Assembly: GCA_027071315.1 (NCBI GenBank)
Contig: JALSUP010000140.1
Span: forward strand, 1 to 58,618
DNA from: Sulfurovum sp.
GTDB taxonomy: Bacteria; Campylobacterota; Campylobacteria; Campylobacterales; Sulfurovaceae
Reading direction: 5' to 3'
Length of the DNA stretch: 58,618 nucleotides
Part shown: piece after piece, positions 32,210 through 40,543 of the stretch
Position numbering within the stretch: position 1 is the stretch's first letter
Layout of the letters: each line of letters begins with the position of its first letter
Notes under the pieces: model-generated
The model's database searches: none
What the model was told of the DNA's origin: nothing
The model's input: the letters and a program-made list of their open reading frames with translations, nothing else
Program-made: the position numbers and the translations under genes

Positions 32210-33778
32210 ATGTTTAAAAAATCACTTCTTTTATCGTTATTATTGCTTGCACCTGAGGTTTTTTCTGCTGCTAAAACCATTAGTATTATAGGAACTGCTG
32301 ATTTACAGGGGATGATGTCCGCTTCAACTCAAAAGTTTGACCTGAACGGAGATGGCAAAAAAGAGAAAGTACTGATGGGTGGTATTTCACGTATTGCCAC
32401 AGTTTTTTCCGATATGAAAAAGAAAAATCCCAATACTGTCTTTGTCTCGGTCGGGGATGACCTGATGAACAGGTTCTTTCATACCTATAAAGGAAAGGCC
32501 ATCTTTTCACTTGTTTCCGATGCCGGATATGAACTCTATGCTTTTGGTAATCATGAATTTGACAAAGGAAGCAGGGTACTCGCTACTGCTTTGGACGGGG
32601 TGAGGTTTACCTCTGTCTGTAGTGACTTGGACATTTCCCACTCTGCACTGAACGGCAAATGTGAACCCTATGTCATTAAAGAGATTGATGGTGAGAAGGT
32701 CGGCTTTTTTTCACTTATGACGGAAGACCTGCCTCTGGTTACGAGTGAGAGAGAGGTGACACTTGTTGCCGACAATGTCTCAACGGCAAAAATGATGGTG
32801 AAACTTTTGAAAGAGAAAGATGTTGATGTGATCGTCGCACTTTCGCACATCGGGTATAAAAACGATGTGGCACTTGCAAAGCAGGTAAAAGGTATAGACC
32901 TCATATTTGGCGGGCATTCACATGAGTATGTCAAGAAGATCGGTCGTGTCAATAAAACAGCCATCGTCAACGGTGGTCAGCAAGGTACACAGATCATCCG
33001 AGTGGATATCCCTCTGGCTGCTGACGGCAAGGTGATATCTAAAGAGATCACTATGCATAAAGTACCTGTGACTGAGTCTGTCACAGCGGATGTAAGCATA
33101 GCAAAAAAAGTCGCAGCTTATGAAAAGAATTTTCCTGCTTCCATTGTGCTAGGCAGAACAAATGCCCCATGGGATATGACATCGGCAGAACTGCGAAAGA
33201 GTGAATCTGCAGTTGCCGATATGATCAACGACCTGATGCGTAAGAAATTTAAAGTCGATATGGTACTGAACAATGCCGGTGCATTCAGAGGAGGCAAGGT
33301 CTACCCCGAGGGGAACATCACGGACACAATGCTCAAGGAGATAGATGAATTTTCCAATTACGCCTATATGCTGAAGCTTAAGGGTAAATACATCAGAGAG
33401 ATACTTGAACGGTCTGCTTCCCAATATGATGAAGGCGGTCTCATGCAGGTTTCCGGTTTGAAATACAGAATAACCCTGCCAAGACAGTTACAGAAGATAA
33501 AAGAGAGAAAGATCGTACAAAAGGGGAAGAGGGTAGATAATATAAAGGTTTTCATAGAGAACAAATGGGTAGCCCTTGATGAGAAAAAAACCTATAGTGT
33601 ACTGAGTAACTCTTTCATCGTCAATCATGAAGGAGACGGGTATTTTTGGTTCAGGAAATACGGTACCGATATGAAAAATACTTTTACGACGTTCTATTCT
33701 ATTATGGCGGAATACATTGACCACAACAAAGTGCTTAGCCCTTATGGAAAAGACGGACGTTTGGAGATCGTGCACTAA
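32210..33778 (+). CDS. UshA-like 5'-nucleotidase / metallophosphatase
   Basis: A 522-residue exported enzyme with signal peptide (to about VFSA, residue 20), an N-terminal calcineurin-like phosphatase domain (GNHEFD, SHIG, FGGHSHEY) and a C-terminal 5'-nucleotidase domain (NNAGAFRGGKVYPEG, LKGKYIREILERS). It would hydrolyse nucleotides or related esters in the periplasm. The first metal motif is odd: GTADLQGMM has Gln where the family has His in DxH. A DLNGDGKKEK segment near the N-terminus resembles a calcium-binding loop. AAGG precedes the start. Confidence 0.8.
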   Translation: MFKKSLLLSLLLLAPEVFSAAKTISIIGTADLQGMMSASTQKFDLNGDGKKEKVLMGGISRIATVFSDMKKKNPNTVFVSVGDDLMNRFFHTYKGKAIFSLVSDAGYELYAFGNHEFDKGSRVLATALDGVRFTSVCSDLDISHSALNGKCEPYVIKEIDGEKVGFFSLMTEDLPLVTSEREVTLVADNVSTAKMMVKLLKEKDVDVIVALSHIGYKNDVALAKQVKGIDLIFGGHSHEYVKKIGRVNKTAIVNGGQQGTQIIRVDIPLAADGKVISKEITMHKVPVTESVTADVSIAKKVAAYEKNFPASIVLGRTNAPWDMTSAELRKSESAVADMINDLMRKKFKVDMVLNNAGAFRGGKVYPEGNITDTMLKEIDEFSNYAYMLKLKGKYIREILERSASQYDEGGLMQVSGLKYRITLPRQLQKIKERKIVQKGKRVDNIKVFIENKWVALDEKKTYSVLSNSFIVNHEGDGYFWFRKYGTDMKNTFTTFYSIMAEYIDHNKVLSPYGKDGRLEIVH

Positions 33779-33804
33779 GAGTAAGAGTCCTAAACAACTT
33801 TCGA

Positions 33805-33810
33805 TATAAT
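33805..33810 (+). promoter_or_regulatory. -10 box of mogA
   Basis: TATAAT 28 nt before the ATG at 33839; GAGG lies in the leader. Confidence 0.5.
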
Positions 33811-33838
33811 TGCTTCAAATTACTACGAGGGTTAGAAT

Positions 33839-34372
33839 ATGGACAAAATTAAAATTGGTGTTGTCACCACAAGCGACAGAGCTTCACAGGGAATTTATGA
33901 AGATATCTCCGGTGTAGCGATCATGGATACCATGAAAGAGTACTTGCTGAACGACTGTGAATACGTATACCGCTGTATTCCGGATGAGCAGAGTATTATT
34001 GAAACCACACTCATTAATCTTTCCCGTGATGAGAACTGTGATCTTATCGTGACCACGGGAGGAACAGGGCCTGCGCCAAGAGATGTGACCACCGAAGCCA
34101 CGGAAAATGTCTGCCAGAAACTCCTACCGGGCTTTGGTGAACAGATGAGAGCAGTGAGCCTTCAGTATGTGCCAACAGCCATCCTGTCACGACAGACAGC
34201 GGGTATCTGCAACGGTGCACTGATTATCAATCTTCCGGGGAAACCGAAATCCATCCGTGAATGTCTCGATGCCGTTTTTCCTGCGGTACCTTACTGTGTA
34301 GACCTTATTGGCGGTCATTTTATGGAAGCCGATGAAGAGGTCATTAAAATTTTCAGACCGAAGAGTAAGTAA
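33839..34372 (+). CDS. mogA: Molybdopterin adenylyltransferase
   Basis: A 177-residue MogA/MoaB-type protein that adenylates molybdopterin before molybdate insertion. Motifs: VVTTSDRASQGIYEDISG, LIVTTGGTGPAPRDVTTEA, and INLPGKPKSIRECL. Length fits MogA. It is followed after 5 nt by two small genes in the same direction. Confidence 0.88.
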   Translation: MDKIKIGVVTTSDRASQGIYEDISGVAIMDTMKEYLLNDCEYVYRCIPDEQSIIETTLINLSRDENCDLIVTTGGTGPAPRDVTTEATENVCQKLLPGFGEQMRAVSLQYVPTAILSRQTAGICNGALIINLPGKPKSIRECLDAVFPAVPYCVDLIGGHFMEADEEVIKIFRPKSK

Positions 34373-34377
34373 GCAGC

Positions 34378-34587
34378 ATGAATATTGAATTTATAGAAGC
34401 GAAGATCTCTGAAATTACCCAGGAGCTTGAAAAAGAGGTCATGGCTGTTCTCATGGATGAAAGTCTTGGAAAAGGCGATACCAACCTGAGAATGAAACCG
34501 CTCTCTTCCACTAAGAAGATTTTGGAAAATGCACTCGACAGTATTAGAATGGTAGATAAACTGAATAGAGAGGATATGGGAAAATGA
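34378..34587 (+). CDS. Small helical protein downstream of mogA
   Basis: A 69-residue soluble protein with no recognised motif, mostly helical and acidic (AKISEITQELEKEVMAVLMD). It starts 5 nt after the mogA stop and its own stop overlaps the next start by ATGA, so all three are probably one transcript. Function unknown. Confidence 0.6.
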   Translation: MNIEFIEAKISEITQELEKEVMAVLMDESLGKGDTNLRMKPLSSTKKILENALDSIRMVDKLNREDMGK

Positions 34588-34799
34588 TACGTTTATTCTC
34601 CCTTTCTATCCTGTTGACAGCTCTGGCATCTGCTGCAGAGAAAACAGGTATATCCTCCAACCTGATACTTGCTGCCTCTTTAGCCGTGATCATACTCTTC
34701 TTCTGGGGTATCTACAAAGCTGTCCGTACACAAAAACTTGTGTATGCTTTGGCACTTCTGCCCTTTGTTATTTTACTTTTTGGAATGTTCTTCATGTAA
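34584..34799 (+). CDS. Small inner-membrane protein
   Basis: A 71-residue protein with three hydrophobic segments (SLSILLTALASAA, NLILAASLAVIILFFWGIY, ALALLPFVILLFGMFF); the first may be a signal peptide. Its start overlaps the preceding stop, and its last 27 nt lie antisense to the end of the rhodanese gene. Function unknown. Confidence 0.6.
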   Translation: MIRLFSLSILLTALASAAEKTGISSNLILAASLAVIILFFWGIYKAVRTQKLVYALALLPFVILLFGMFFM

Positions 34800-35498
34800 A
34801 GCCTCAAAGTCAACTTCCCGGGTGGAGGTCATACCTGCACCCAGCCAGTCCTGCATACCGCCACGGTACCACTTTATTTTTTCCGGCGGATAGTCAATAT
34901 CGAGTAAAGCATATATCATACTTGGAGACTGCGTACACCAGGGACCGTTACAGAAAAGTACCAGAGTCTTTGCATGGCTGAAGTCATACTCTCCCTCTTC
35001 ATCTTTCGTCACGCCCAAATGTTTAAGGGCATATTCAAAATAGAATTCAAAGTCATCACGGTACTTAAAATAGTTAAACGGCATATTGACAGCACCGGGT
35101 ATGGTACGGTAGTTGAACCACTGTTCTGTTCTGCAGTCAATAAGCAGTATGTTTTTGTTATGCTGCATCTCTTTCAGTGCTCCAAGGACTTCCAGTTCTC
35201 CATAAGTCTCCAGACCGTCATAGATGGTCATGGGAAGGAGTTTCCCTTTGGTATGGACATAGGTTGACTTGCAGACATCAGGTACGGTACTTTTGGCGAA
35301 GTTCTCTGTCCACAGCATTTCATTGTCAATAGGCACTTTTTTACATACTTCCGGAATATTCCGTTTTACCAGGTACTGCTGCTTGATTTTGTCGGAAATT
35401 TGTGTCACCACTTTGACACCTCTCTCTTCAATACGCTGTTTGCCACAGAGGAGAACAGAAGAGAATAGCAGAGAGATCATCAGGTATTTCGAGAACAT
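34773..35498 (-). CDS. Exported rhodanese-domain protein
   Basis: A 241-residue protein with a signal sequence (YLMISLLFSSVLLCG, possibly a lipoprotein site at Cys) and a rhodanese domain in the C-terminal half: LLIDCRTEQWFNYRTIPGAVNM and the active-site loop VLFCNGPWCTQS. Start at 35498 gives AAGGA 5 nt upstream; another ATG is two codons earlier. The N-terminal 90 residues contain three cysteines (PEVCKK, PDVCKS). It probably carries sulfane sulfur in the periplasm. Confidence 0.78.
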   Translation of the reverse strand: MFSKYLMISLLFSSVLLCGKQRIEERGVKVVTQISDKIKQQYLVKRNIPEVCKKVPIDNEMLWTENFAKSTVPDVCKSTYVHTKGKLLPMTIYDGLETYGELEVLGALKEMQHNKNILLIDCRTEQWFNYRTIPGAVNMPFNYFKYRDDFEFYFEYALKHLGVTKDEEGEYDFSHAKTLVLFCNGPWCTQSPSMIYALLDIDYPPEKIKWYRGGMQDWLGAGMTSTREVDFEALHEEHSKK

Positions 35499-35561
35499 AA
35501 TCATCCTTTTTTCTTATACTATAGCATAATTATATTGGATTAGTTTAAAAGAGGGGAGTTC

Positions 35562-35586
35562 CCATCAACACTTTTAATGTTGATGG
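35562..35586. terminator. Stem-loop after sulP
   Basis: CCATCAACA pairs with TGTTGATGG, 7-nt loop, 10 nt beyond the sulP stop on the minus strand. No U-run follows directly, so termination is uncertain. Confidence 0.4.
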
Positions 35587-35595
35587 AAGAAGTGT

Positions 35596-37179
35596 TTAGA
35601 CGTCGTGTGCCACTTTATAGGTAGGATCATCTTCTTCGTAGGTACAGAACGGACCGGCTGTTTTGAGGGTCTTCTTACAGTCTTCAGAGAGGTGTCTGAT
35701 CGTCAGTTTTTTACCCGCTTTTTTGTACTTCTCTGTCAAGGCATCAATGGCTTCTGCTCCGGAAGAGTCCATCACTCTTGCCTTTTTAAAGTCAAGCACC
35801 ACTTCATCCGGGTCATTTTCAATATCAAACTGCTCGTTGAAAGAGGTAACAGAACCAAAGAAAAGAGGACCGTCCAGTTCATAAATCTTTTTACCGTTTT
35901 CGGTACTCGTATGTGCAAAGATCTTCGCATGCTCCCAGGCAAAGACAAGAGCAGAAATGATGATACCGGCAATAACTGCCACAGCAAGGTCTTCGAAAAT
36001 AGTAATGATGGTGACTGTGATCAAAACAAAAGCATCAGACTTTGGCATGTGTTTGATACGCTTGAGAGAAGAGAACTCAAAAGTACCGATACTCACCATG
36101 AACATAATACCCACCAGGACAGCAATAGGAATAGCCGAAATGACATCGGAGAACATGACTACAAGGATAATAAGGAGCACAGCAGCGGTGAAAGAGGAGA
36201 GTCTTCCCAGACCACCGGAGGTGAAGTTGATGACTGACTGACCGATCATTGCACACCCGGCCATACCTCCGAAGAAACCGGCTGTGGTATTACCCACACC
36301 CAAGGCCACACACTCTTTGTTTCCTGAACCGCGTTCGCCACCCATTTCATCGAGTACAGAGAGTGTTAAGAGAGATTCAATAAGCCCGACAAGCGCTACG
36401 ATAACAGCCGTAGGAATAATGACCTTCAAAGACTCTGCACTCAACAGTATGGAGAAGTCAGGCAGATAGAGATGAGGGAAGGAGACATTGGAGAGATCAG
36501 CCATCTGTCCTACAGTTTTTGTGTCAATACCCATGGTGTAGACCACAAGGGTAATGAGCACAATAGCAACCAGACCGGCAGGCACAGCTTTACTTACTTT
36601 AGGCAGATACTGCATGGTTGCCATGGTCAGGATGATGATAATGTACATGATGTAATTCTCAGAGAGAGAAGCCGTAATGATCTCCATCCAACCATCATAC
36701 TGTTCTATGTTGGCAGGTGCCAGGAAAGGAAGCTGTGCCAGTGCGATCACAATGGCAAGACCGTTTACAAAGCCGAAGAGGGCAGGCTGCGGTACCAGAC
36801 GGATGAATTTACCCATCTTCATCAGACCAATGGCAATTTGAATGAGACCGGCAAGTATGGAAGTGAGCAAAATATAGTGCAGTATCATCATCGATAACGC
36901 TTCCGTATCGAGTTCCGGGTACTGCTGCTTCACCCATAAACCAAGTGAAACGAAGACCACAGCAACAGAACCTGTTGCTCCTGAGATCATACCGGGTTTA
37001 CCACCCATAAGCGAGGTAATAAGACCAATGATGAAGGCAGCATAAAGTCCGACAACAGGACTCACCCCTGCAATAAATGAGAAAGCAATGGCTTCAGGGA
37101 CAAGCGCAACTGCGACCAAAGCACCTGAAAGTACATCATTTTTAATGTTCTGTTTTGAATAGTTTTGAATGTTAAACAA
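35596..37179 (-). CDS. SulP-family anion transporter with STAS domain
   Basis: A 527-residue transporter with about 10-12 helices and a C-terminal STAS domain (from about residue 430; VVLDFKKARVMDSSGAEAID). The N-terminal PEAIAFSFIAGVSPVVGLYAA is the SulP signature. SulP proteins move sulfate or bicarbonate; the substrate is not fixed by the sequence. The start is TTG, supported by AAGGA 7 nt upstream. Confidence 0.85.
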   Translation of the reverse strand: MFNIQNYSKQNIKNDVLSGALVAVALVPEAIAFSFIAGVSPVVGLYAAFIIGLITSLMGGKPGMISGATGSVAVVFVSLGLWVKQQYPELDTEALSMMILHYILLTSILAGLIQIAIGLMKMGKFIRLVPQPALFGFVNGLAIVIALAQLPFLAPANIEQYDGWMEIITASLSENYIMYIIIILTMATMQYLPKVSKAVPAGLVAIVLITLVVYTMGIDTKTVGQMADLSNVSFPHLYLPDFSILLSAESLKVIIPTAVIVALVGLIESLLTLSVLDEMGGERGSGNKECVALGVGNTTAGFFGGMAGCAMIGQSVINFTSGGLGRLSSFTAAVLLIILVVMFSDVISAIPIAVLVGIMFMVSIGTFEFSSLKRIKHMPKSDAFVLITVTIITIFEDLAVAVIAGIIISALVFAWEHAKIFAHTSTENGKKIYELDGPLFFGSVTSFNEQFDIENDPDEVVLDFKKARVMDSSGAEAIDALTEKYKKAGKKLTIRHLSEDCKKTLKTAGPFCTYEEDDPTYKVAHDV

Positions 37180-37248
37180 GTAGAATTCCTTACACGATAG
37201 TTAAAAGTTTGGAATTTTACCATAATTGTGTATAGAGGAGGTTACAGG

Positions 37249-38490
37249 CTACTTTTTGGCAGCCTTAAGTGCCTGCTCACGCAGTTTGTCTTTCTTGCTT
37301 TTTTTCTTTCCTTTGACGGGTGCAGGTCCTTTTTGTTTTACAGGGGCTTCGCCTGTAAGTTCAAAACCGGGTATCTGTTCTCTTTCAAGTTTGATACTGC
37401 TCCGTTTCTCAATGACTTTGAAGTGTGCCTGTTCCTCATGTCCTATGAAGGTAATGGCCAGTCCGCTTTTTCCTGCTCGTCCTGTCCGTCCGATACGGTG
37501 TATGTAATCAGCAGGAGAACGAGGCAGGTCATAGTTGATGACACAGGAGATGTCGTCTATGTCCAAGCCTCTTGAGACCAGGTCCGTGGCAAATAAAATT
37601 TGTATTTTCTTGGCTTTAAAGTCATCAAGGGTCGCAGATCTGTCTTCTTGTGTCAAGTCACCGTGAAAAGATTCAGCCAGGTAACCGCGTTTTCTAAATT
37701 TGGCGGCAATATTGTCTGTGGCTCTTTTATTGGTCATGAAAACGAGCACACTTTTCCATTTCTCTTTTTTCATAAGCTGTCTCAGTAAGGGACCTCTGTT
37801 TTCAGGATTGACCTCTATGACACGCTGTACTATTTTTTCTACCGTAGGTGCTTCCTCTTCAAGTATGACTTCTACAGGGTCTTTCGTGATCTTGGCAGCG
37901 ATATCAAGCATTTTTTGAGGGTAGGTTGCAGAGAAGAGAAGGTTTTGTCTCTTTTGAGGAATGGCTTCAAGTATGAGGTCGAGCTCTTCCGAAAAGCCAA
38001 GGTTCAGCATTTTATCTGCTTCATCCAAAATTAAATATTCTATATGCGAGAGATTCATCTGCTTTTTTGACAGTACATCCAAAAATCTTCCGGAAGTGGC
38101 AACCAGTACATCACAGCCCTTCTGAATGGCATAGAGTTGATCTCCAATGCTTTCCCCACCAATGACAGAGACAACTTTGGGTTTGCGTGCCAAATACTTG
38201 CCAAAGTCTGAAAAATACTCTGCGACCTGAAGTGTCAGTTCACGGGTAGGTGTCAGGACAAGCACTTTGATCTTTGCTTTTCCCTCGGGAATATTTTGAG
38301 ACCATTGTTCCAGAACAGGCAAGACAAAAGAGGCACTTTTACCGGACCCCGTCTGTGCTCTTGCCAGTACATCCTCTTTCTCTAAAATAAGAGGAATGAC
38401 TTTTTTCTGAATAGGTGTAGGGTGGACATACCCATATTCTGCGAGGGCTTTTAGTATGGGAGTTGAGAGTGCTGCTGAAGTGAATGACAT
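37249..38490 (-). CDS. rhlE: DEAD-box RNA helicase (RhlE-like)
   Basis: A 413-residue helicase. Motifs in order: Q (PTPIQKKVIP), I (ARAQTGSGKSA), Ia (PTRELTLQ), II (DEAD), III (SAT), IV-V (ATDLVSRGLDIDD), VI (HRIGRTGRAG), then a short lysine-rich tail (KGKKKSKKDK). It unwinds RNA in ribosome assembly or decay. AGGAA precedes the start. The upstream region carries a long perfect hairpin within 21-80 nt of the start. Confidence 0.87.
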   Translation of the reverse strand: MSFTSAALSTPILKALAEYGYVHPTPIQKKVIPLILEKEDVLARAQTGSGKSASFVLPVLEQWSQNIPEGKAKIKVLVLTPTRELTLQVAEYFSDFGKYLARKPKVVSVIGGESIGDQLYAIQKGCDVLVATSGRFLDVLSKKQMNLSHIEYLILDEADKMLNLGFSEELDLILEAIPQKRQNLLFSATYPQKMLDIAAKITKDPVEVILEEEAPTVEKIVQRVIEVNPENRGPLLRQLMKKEKWKSVLVFMTNKRATDNIAAKFRKRGYLAESFHGDLTQEDRSATLDDFKAKKIQILFATDLVSRGLDIDDISCVINYDLPRSPADYIHRIGRTGRAGKSGLAITFIGHEEQAHFKVIEKRSSIKLEREQIPGFELTGEAPVKQKGPAPVKGKKKSKKDKLREQALKAAKK

Positions 38491-38510
38491 TGTGCTTTCC
38501 TGTAATGACT

Positions 38511-38566
38511 GTAGGGCACCTCTAATAACCCATTATGAACGTATAGGGTTATTAGAGGTGCCCTGT
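38511..38566. repeat. Long GTAG hairpin upstream of rhlE
   Basis: GTAG followed by an 18-nt arm (GGGCACCTCTAATAACCC, sharing the G) pairing with GGGTTATTAGAGGTGCCC, loop about 14 nt. It shares the GTAG start with the 26-bp elements but has twice the stem. It would lie in or next to the rhlE leader. A half copy is near 105-116. Confidence 0.65.
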
Positions 38567-38625
38567 ATTAACTGATTATACAGTAATGCAGGTTATAAGG
38601 TTAGCTGTCATAAAAAAGAAAAGTG

Positions 38626-38955
38626 CTAGTAGACATCATCCATGACAAAATCATAGTCTGGCTCAATGACATTAATACTGTCGAGAGAATCGGGATCGAC
38701 TTCATGTTCAGAGAGGTTGTAGTCAGAACCCTGATAAAAGATCTTCTCTTTTTCATACTTTTTTTCTCTTTTCATCTGCTCATTGATTTGCTGCTGTAGT
38801 TTTTTTGTTTTTGTTTTTGTTTTTGTATTTTTGTCCGGTGTGGGCTGTACTTTGCTTCTATTTTGTTCCGAATTATTATTTTCATTATTTTGAGCATTTG
38901 AAAACGTCAAAGAGAGAAGCAGTAGCAATGATGCAGTGAATAAGTGATTTTTCAT
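38626..38955 (-). CDS. Small exported low-complexity protein
   Basis: A 109-residue protein: signal peptide (MKNHLFTASLLLLLSLTFSNA), a stretch rich in Asn, Lys, Thr and Gln (NKNTKTKTKTKK-like), a basic helix (QQINEQMKREKKYEKEK) and an acidic tail (EPDYDFVMDDVY). The KTKTKT part is encoded by a GTTTTT hexamer run at 38807-38825, which keeps frame when it changes copy number. Function unknown. Confidence 0.6.
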   Translation of the reverse strand: MKNHLFTASLLLLLSLTFSNAQNNENNNSEQNRSKVQPTPDKNTKTKTKTKKLQQQINEQMKREKKYEKEKIFYQGSDYNLSEHEVDPDSLDSINVIEPDYDFVMDDVY

Positions 38956-39101
38956 AACTTGACCTTATTATATTGTTTATTCTGAATTATATTAGTATAG
39001 CATAAAAAAAGCTTTTAAATCCCCTATGTGTTAAAATATTGGTATATCGCTATATAGAAAGTTCAGGGGATATTTCTTATATAAGCTACATTAATATACT
39101 T

Positions 39102-39107
39102 TATAAT
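39102..39107 (+). promoter_or_regulatory. -10 box of the SLC13 gene, leaderless arrangement
   Basis: TATAAT, 7 nt before the ATG at 39115; no ribosome site in between. Confidence 0.55.
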
Positions 39108-39114
39108 TAGTAAT

Positions 39115-40482
39115 ATGTTACAATATATTATAAGCACAGAAGAGAAAGGAGTGATCATATATCACTATCTAACAACGGAAATGATAGTCGCAGCGACTAT
39201 CATGATCATTACTTTTATAGGTATATTTACAGAAGGACTTCACGGTTTTCATCGTACTAAATTTGCGATGCTGGGTGCAGTCACTATGATCATCGCAGGA
39301 CAGATTATGGGCTTCTATACACCAGAAAAGGCACTTGACGCTATTGACTGGAATGTCGTACTGCTGCTTGGTTCAATGATGACTATTGTTGCGATCATGG
39401 TCCCAACAGGCGGATTTGAAAAAATTGCCTACTCTGTAGCTCATCTGAGCGGGGGGAAACCTTTTATACTTATGGTGCTTCTGGGCTCTACAGTGACAGT
39501 CATCTCTCTTCTTCTTGACAATGTTACTACCGTTGTTATTTTCGGTCCGGTCATCATACTCGTTGCCAGAACGCTGAAGATCACACCTATCCCTTATCTG
39601 ATGGCTGCTGCTATACTCTCCGATACCGGTGGTGTTGCAACATTGGTAGGGGACCCTCCGAACCTGATGATAGGCTCTGCGGCCGATATTGACTTTATGA
39701 CCTTTTTTACACATATGGGAGGCATTGTTTTTCTTGTCTGGGTTGCCATACTCTTTACATTAAAGATCCTGTTCAAAAAAGAGTTGAATATCGTTACCGA
39801 CAATATTGATTTCAGTATGCACGGCATTATTAGTGACAAAAAAACGTGGAATGCCTCTCTATTTACGCTGGGGATCATGGTCATACTGTTTGTCTATCAT
39901 CACCATTTGGGATGGGATGCCTGGATGGTTGCCGCACTGGGCTTTACCCTTTTGCTTTTTTTAGCACCTGAGATCGATCTGGATGTCACTTTTGCCAAAA
40001 TAGAGATAACACTTCTTACTTTTTTTATTGCACTTTTCGTGCTTGTGGGCGGAGTGGAAGAGAGTCATTTTCTGCAGTATGTGGGAGGATATCTTTTACC
40101 CTTTGTCCAGCATGATCTGCTGATCGCAGCCATTGTACTCATGTGGGGAGCAGCGATACTCTCCGCACTCATAGACAATATCCCGTTCACAACAGCGATG
40201 ATACCGGTACTGCTTGGATTTGAAGCCCAGGGTATCAATGTGACACCACTTTGGTGGTCTCTTGCTATCGGGGTGGGACTTGGCGGTAACGGATCGCATT
40301 TGGGTTCAACTGCCAATGTCTATATTGTCACACTCTCGGAGCATCTTTCCCGAGAACAGAATGATCCCAGTCTGGCGATCACCCCGGGTCTATGGTTCAA
40401 AAAAGGTACACCGGCAATGATCGTATCACTCCTGGTAGCCTCGATCACCATAGGGGTTTTCTTTGATTATTTTTCATCATAA
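39115..40482 (+). CDS. SLC13/NhaD-type ion transporter
   Basis: A 455-residue ion-transporter superfamily member with about 11-12 helices. Two repeats carry the family signatures: LLLDNVTTVVIFGPV with VGDPPNLMIGSA, and SALIDNIPFTTAMIPVLLG with LGGNGSHLGSTANV. This is typical of NhaD Na+/H+ antiporters and ArsB-like permeases; sodium-proton exchange is most likely. The start is uncertain: ATG 39115 would be leaderless, while an AAAGGAG at 39145-39151 lies inside the frame with no well-spaced ATG or GTG after it; ATG 39181 is the next option. Confidence 0.8.
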   Translation: MLQYIISTEEKGVIIYHYLTTEMIVAATIMIITFIGIFTEGLHGFHRTKFAMLGAVTMIIAGQIMGFYTPEKALDAIDWNVVLLLGSMMTIVAIMVPTGGFEKIAYSVAHLSGGKPFILMVLLGSTVTVISLLLDNVTTVVIFGPVIILVARTLKITPIPYLMAAAILSDTGGVATLVGDPPNLMIGSAADIDFMTFFTHMGGIVFLVWVAILFTLKILFKKELNIVTDNIDFSMHGIISDKKTWNASLFTLGIMVILFVYHHHLGWDAWMVAALGFTLLLFLAPEIDLDVTFAKIEITLLTFFIALFVLVGGVEESHFLQYVGGYLLPFVQHDLLIAAIVLMWGAAILSALIDNIPFTTAMIPVLLGFEAQGINVTPLWWSLAIGVGLGGNGSHLGSTANVYIVTLSEHLSREQNDPSLAITPGLWFKKGTPAMIVSLLVASITIGVFFDYFSS

Positions 40483-40543
40483 AGAAGAGGGTACCTCTGC
40501 CGATACTCCAAAGAGCATCAGTAGTGACCTTATACATGAAAGA

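Noticed and set aside
38807-38825. GTTTTT hexamer run as a phase-variable switch
   Set aside because: The unit is 6 nt, so copy change keeps the frame; only the KT repeat length would vary.
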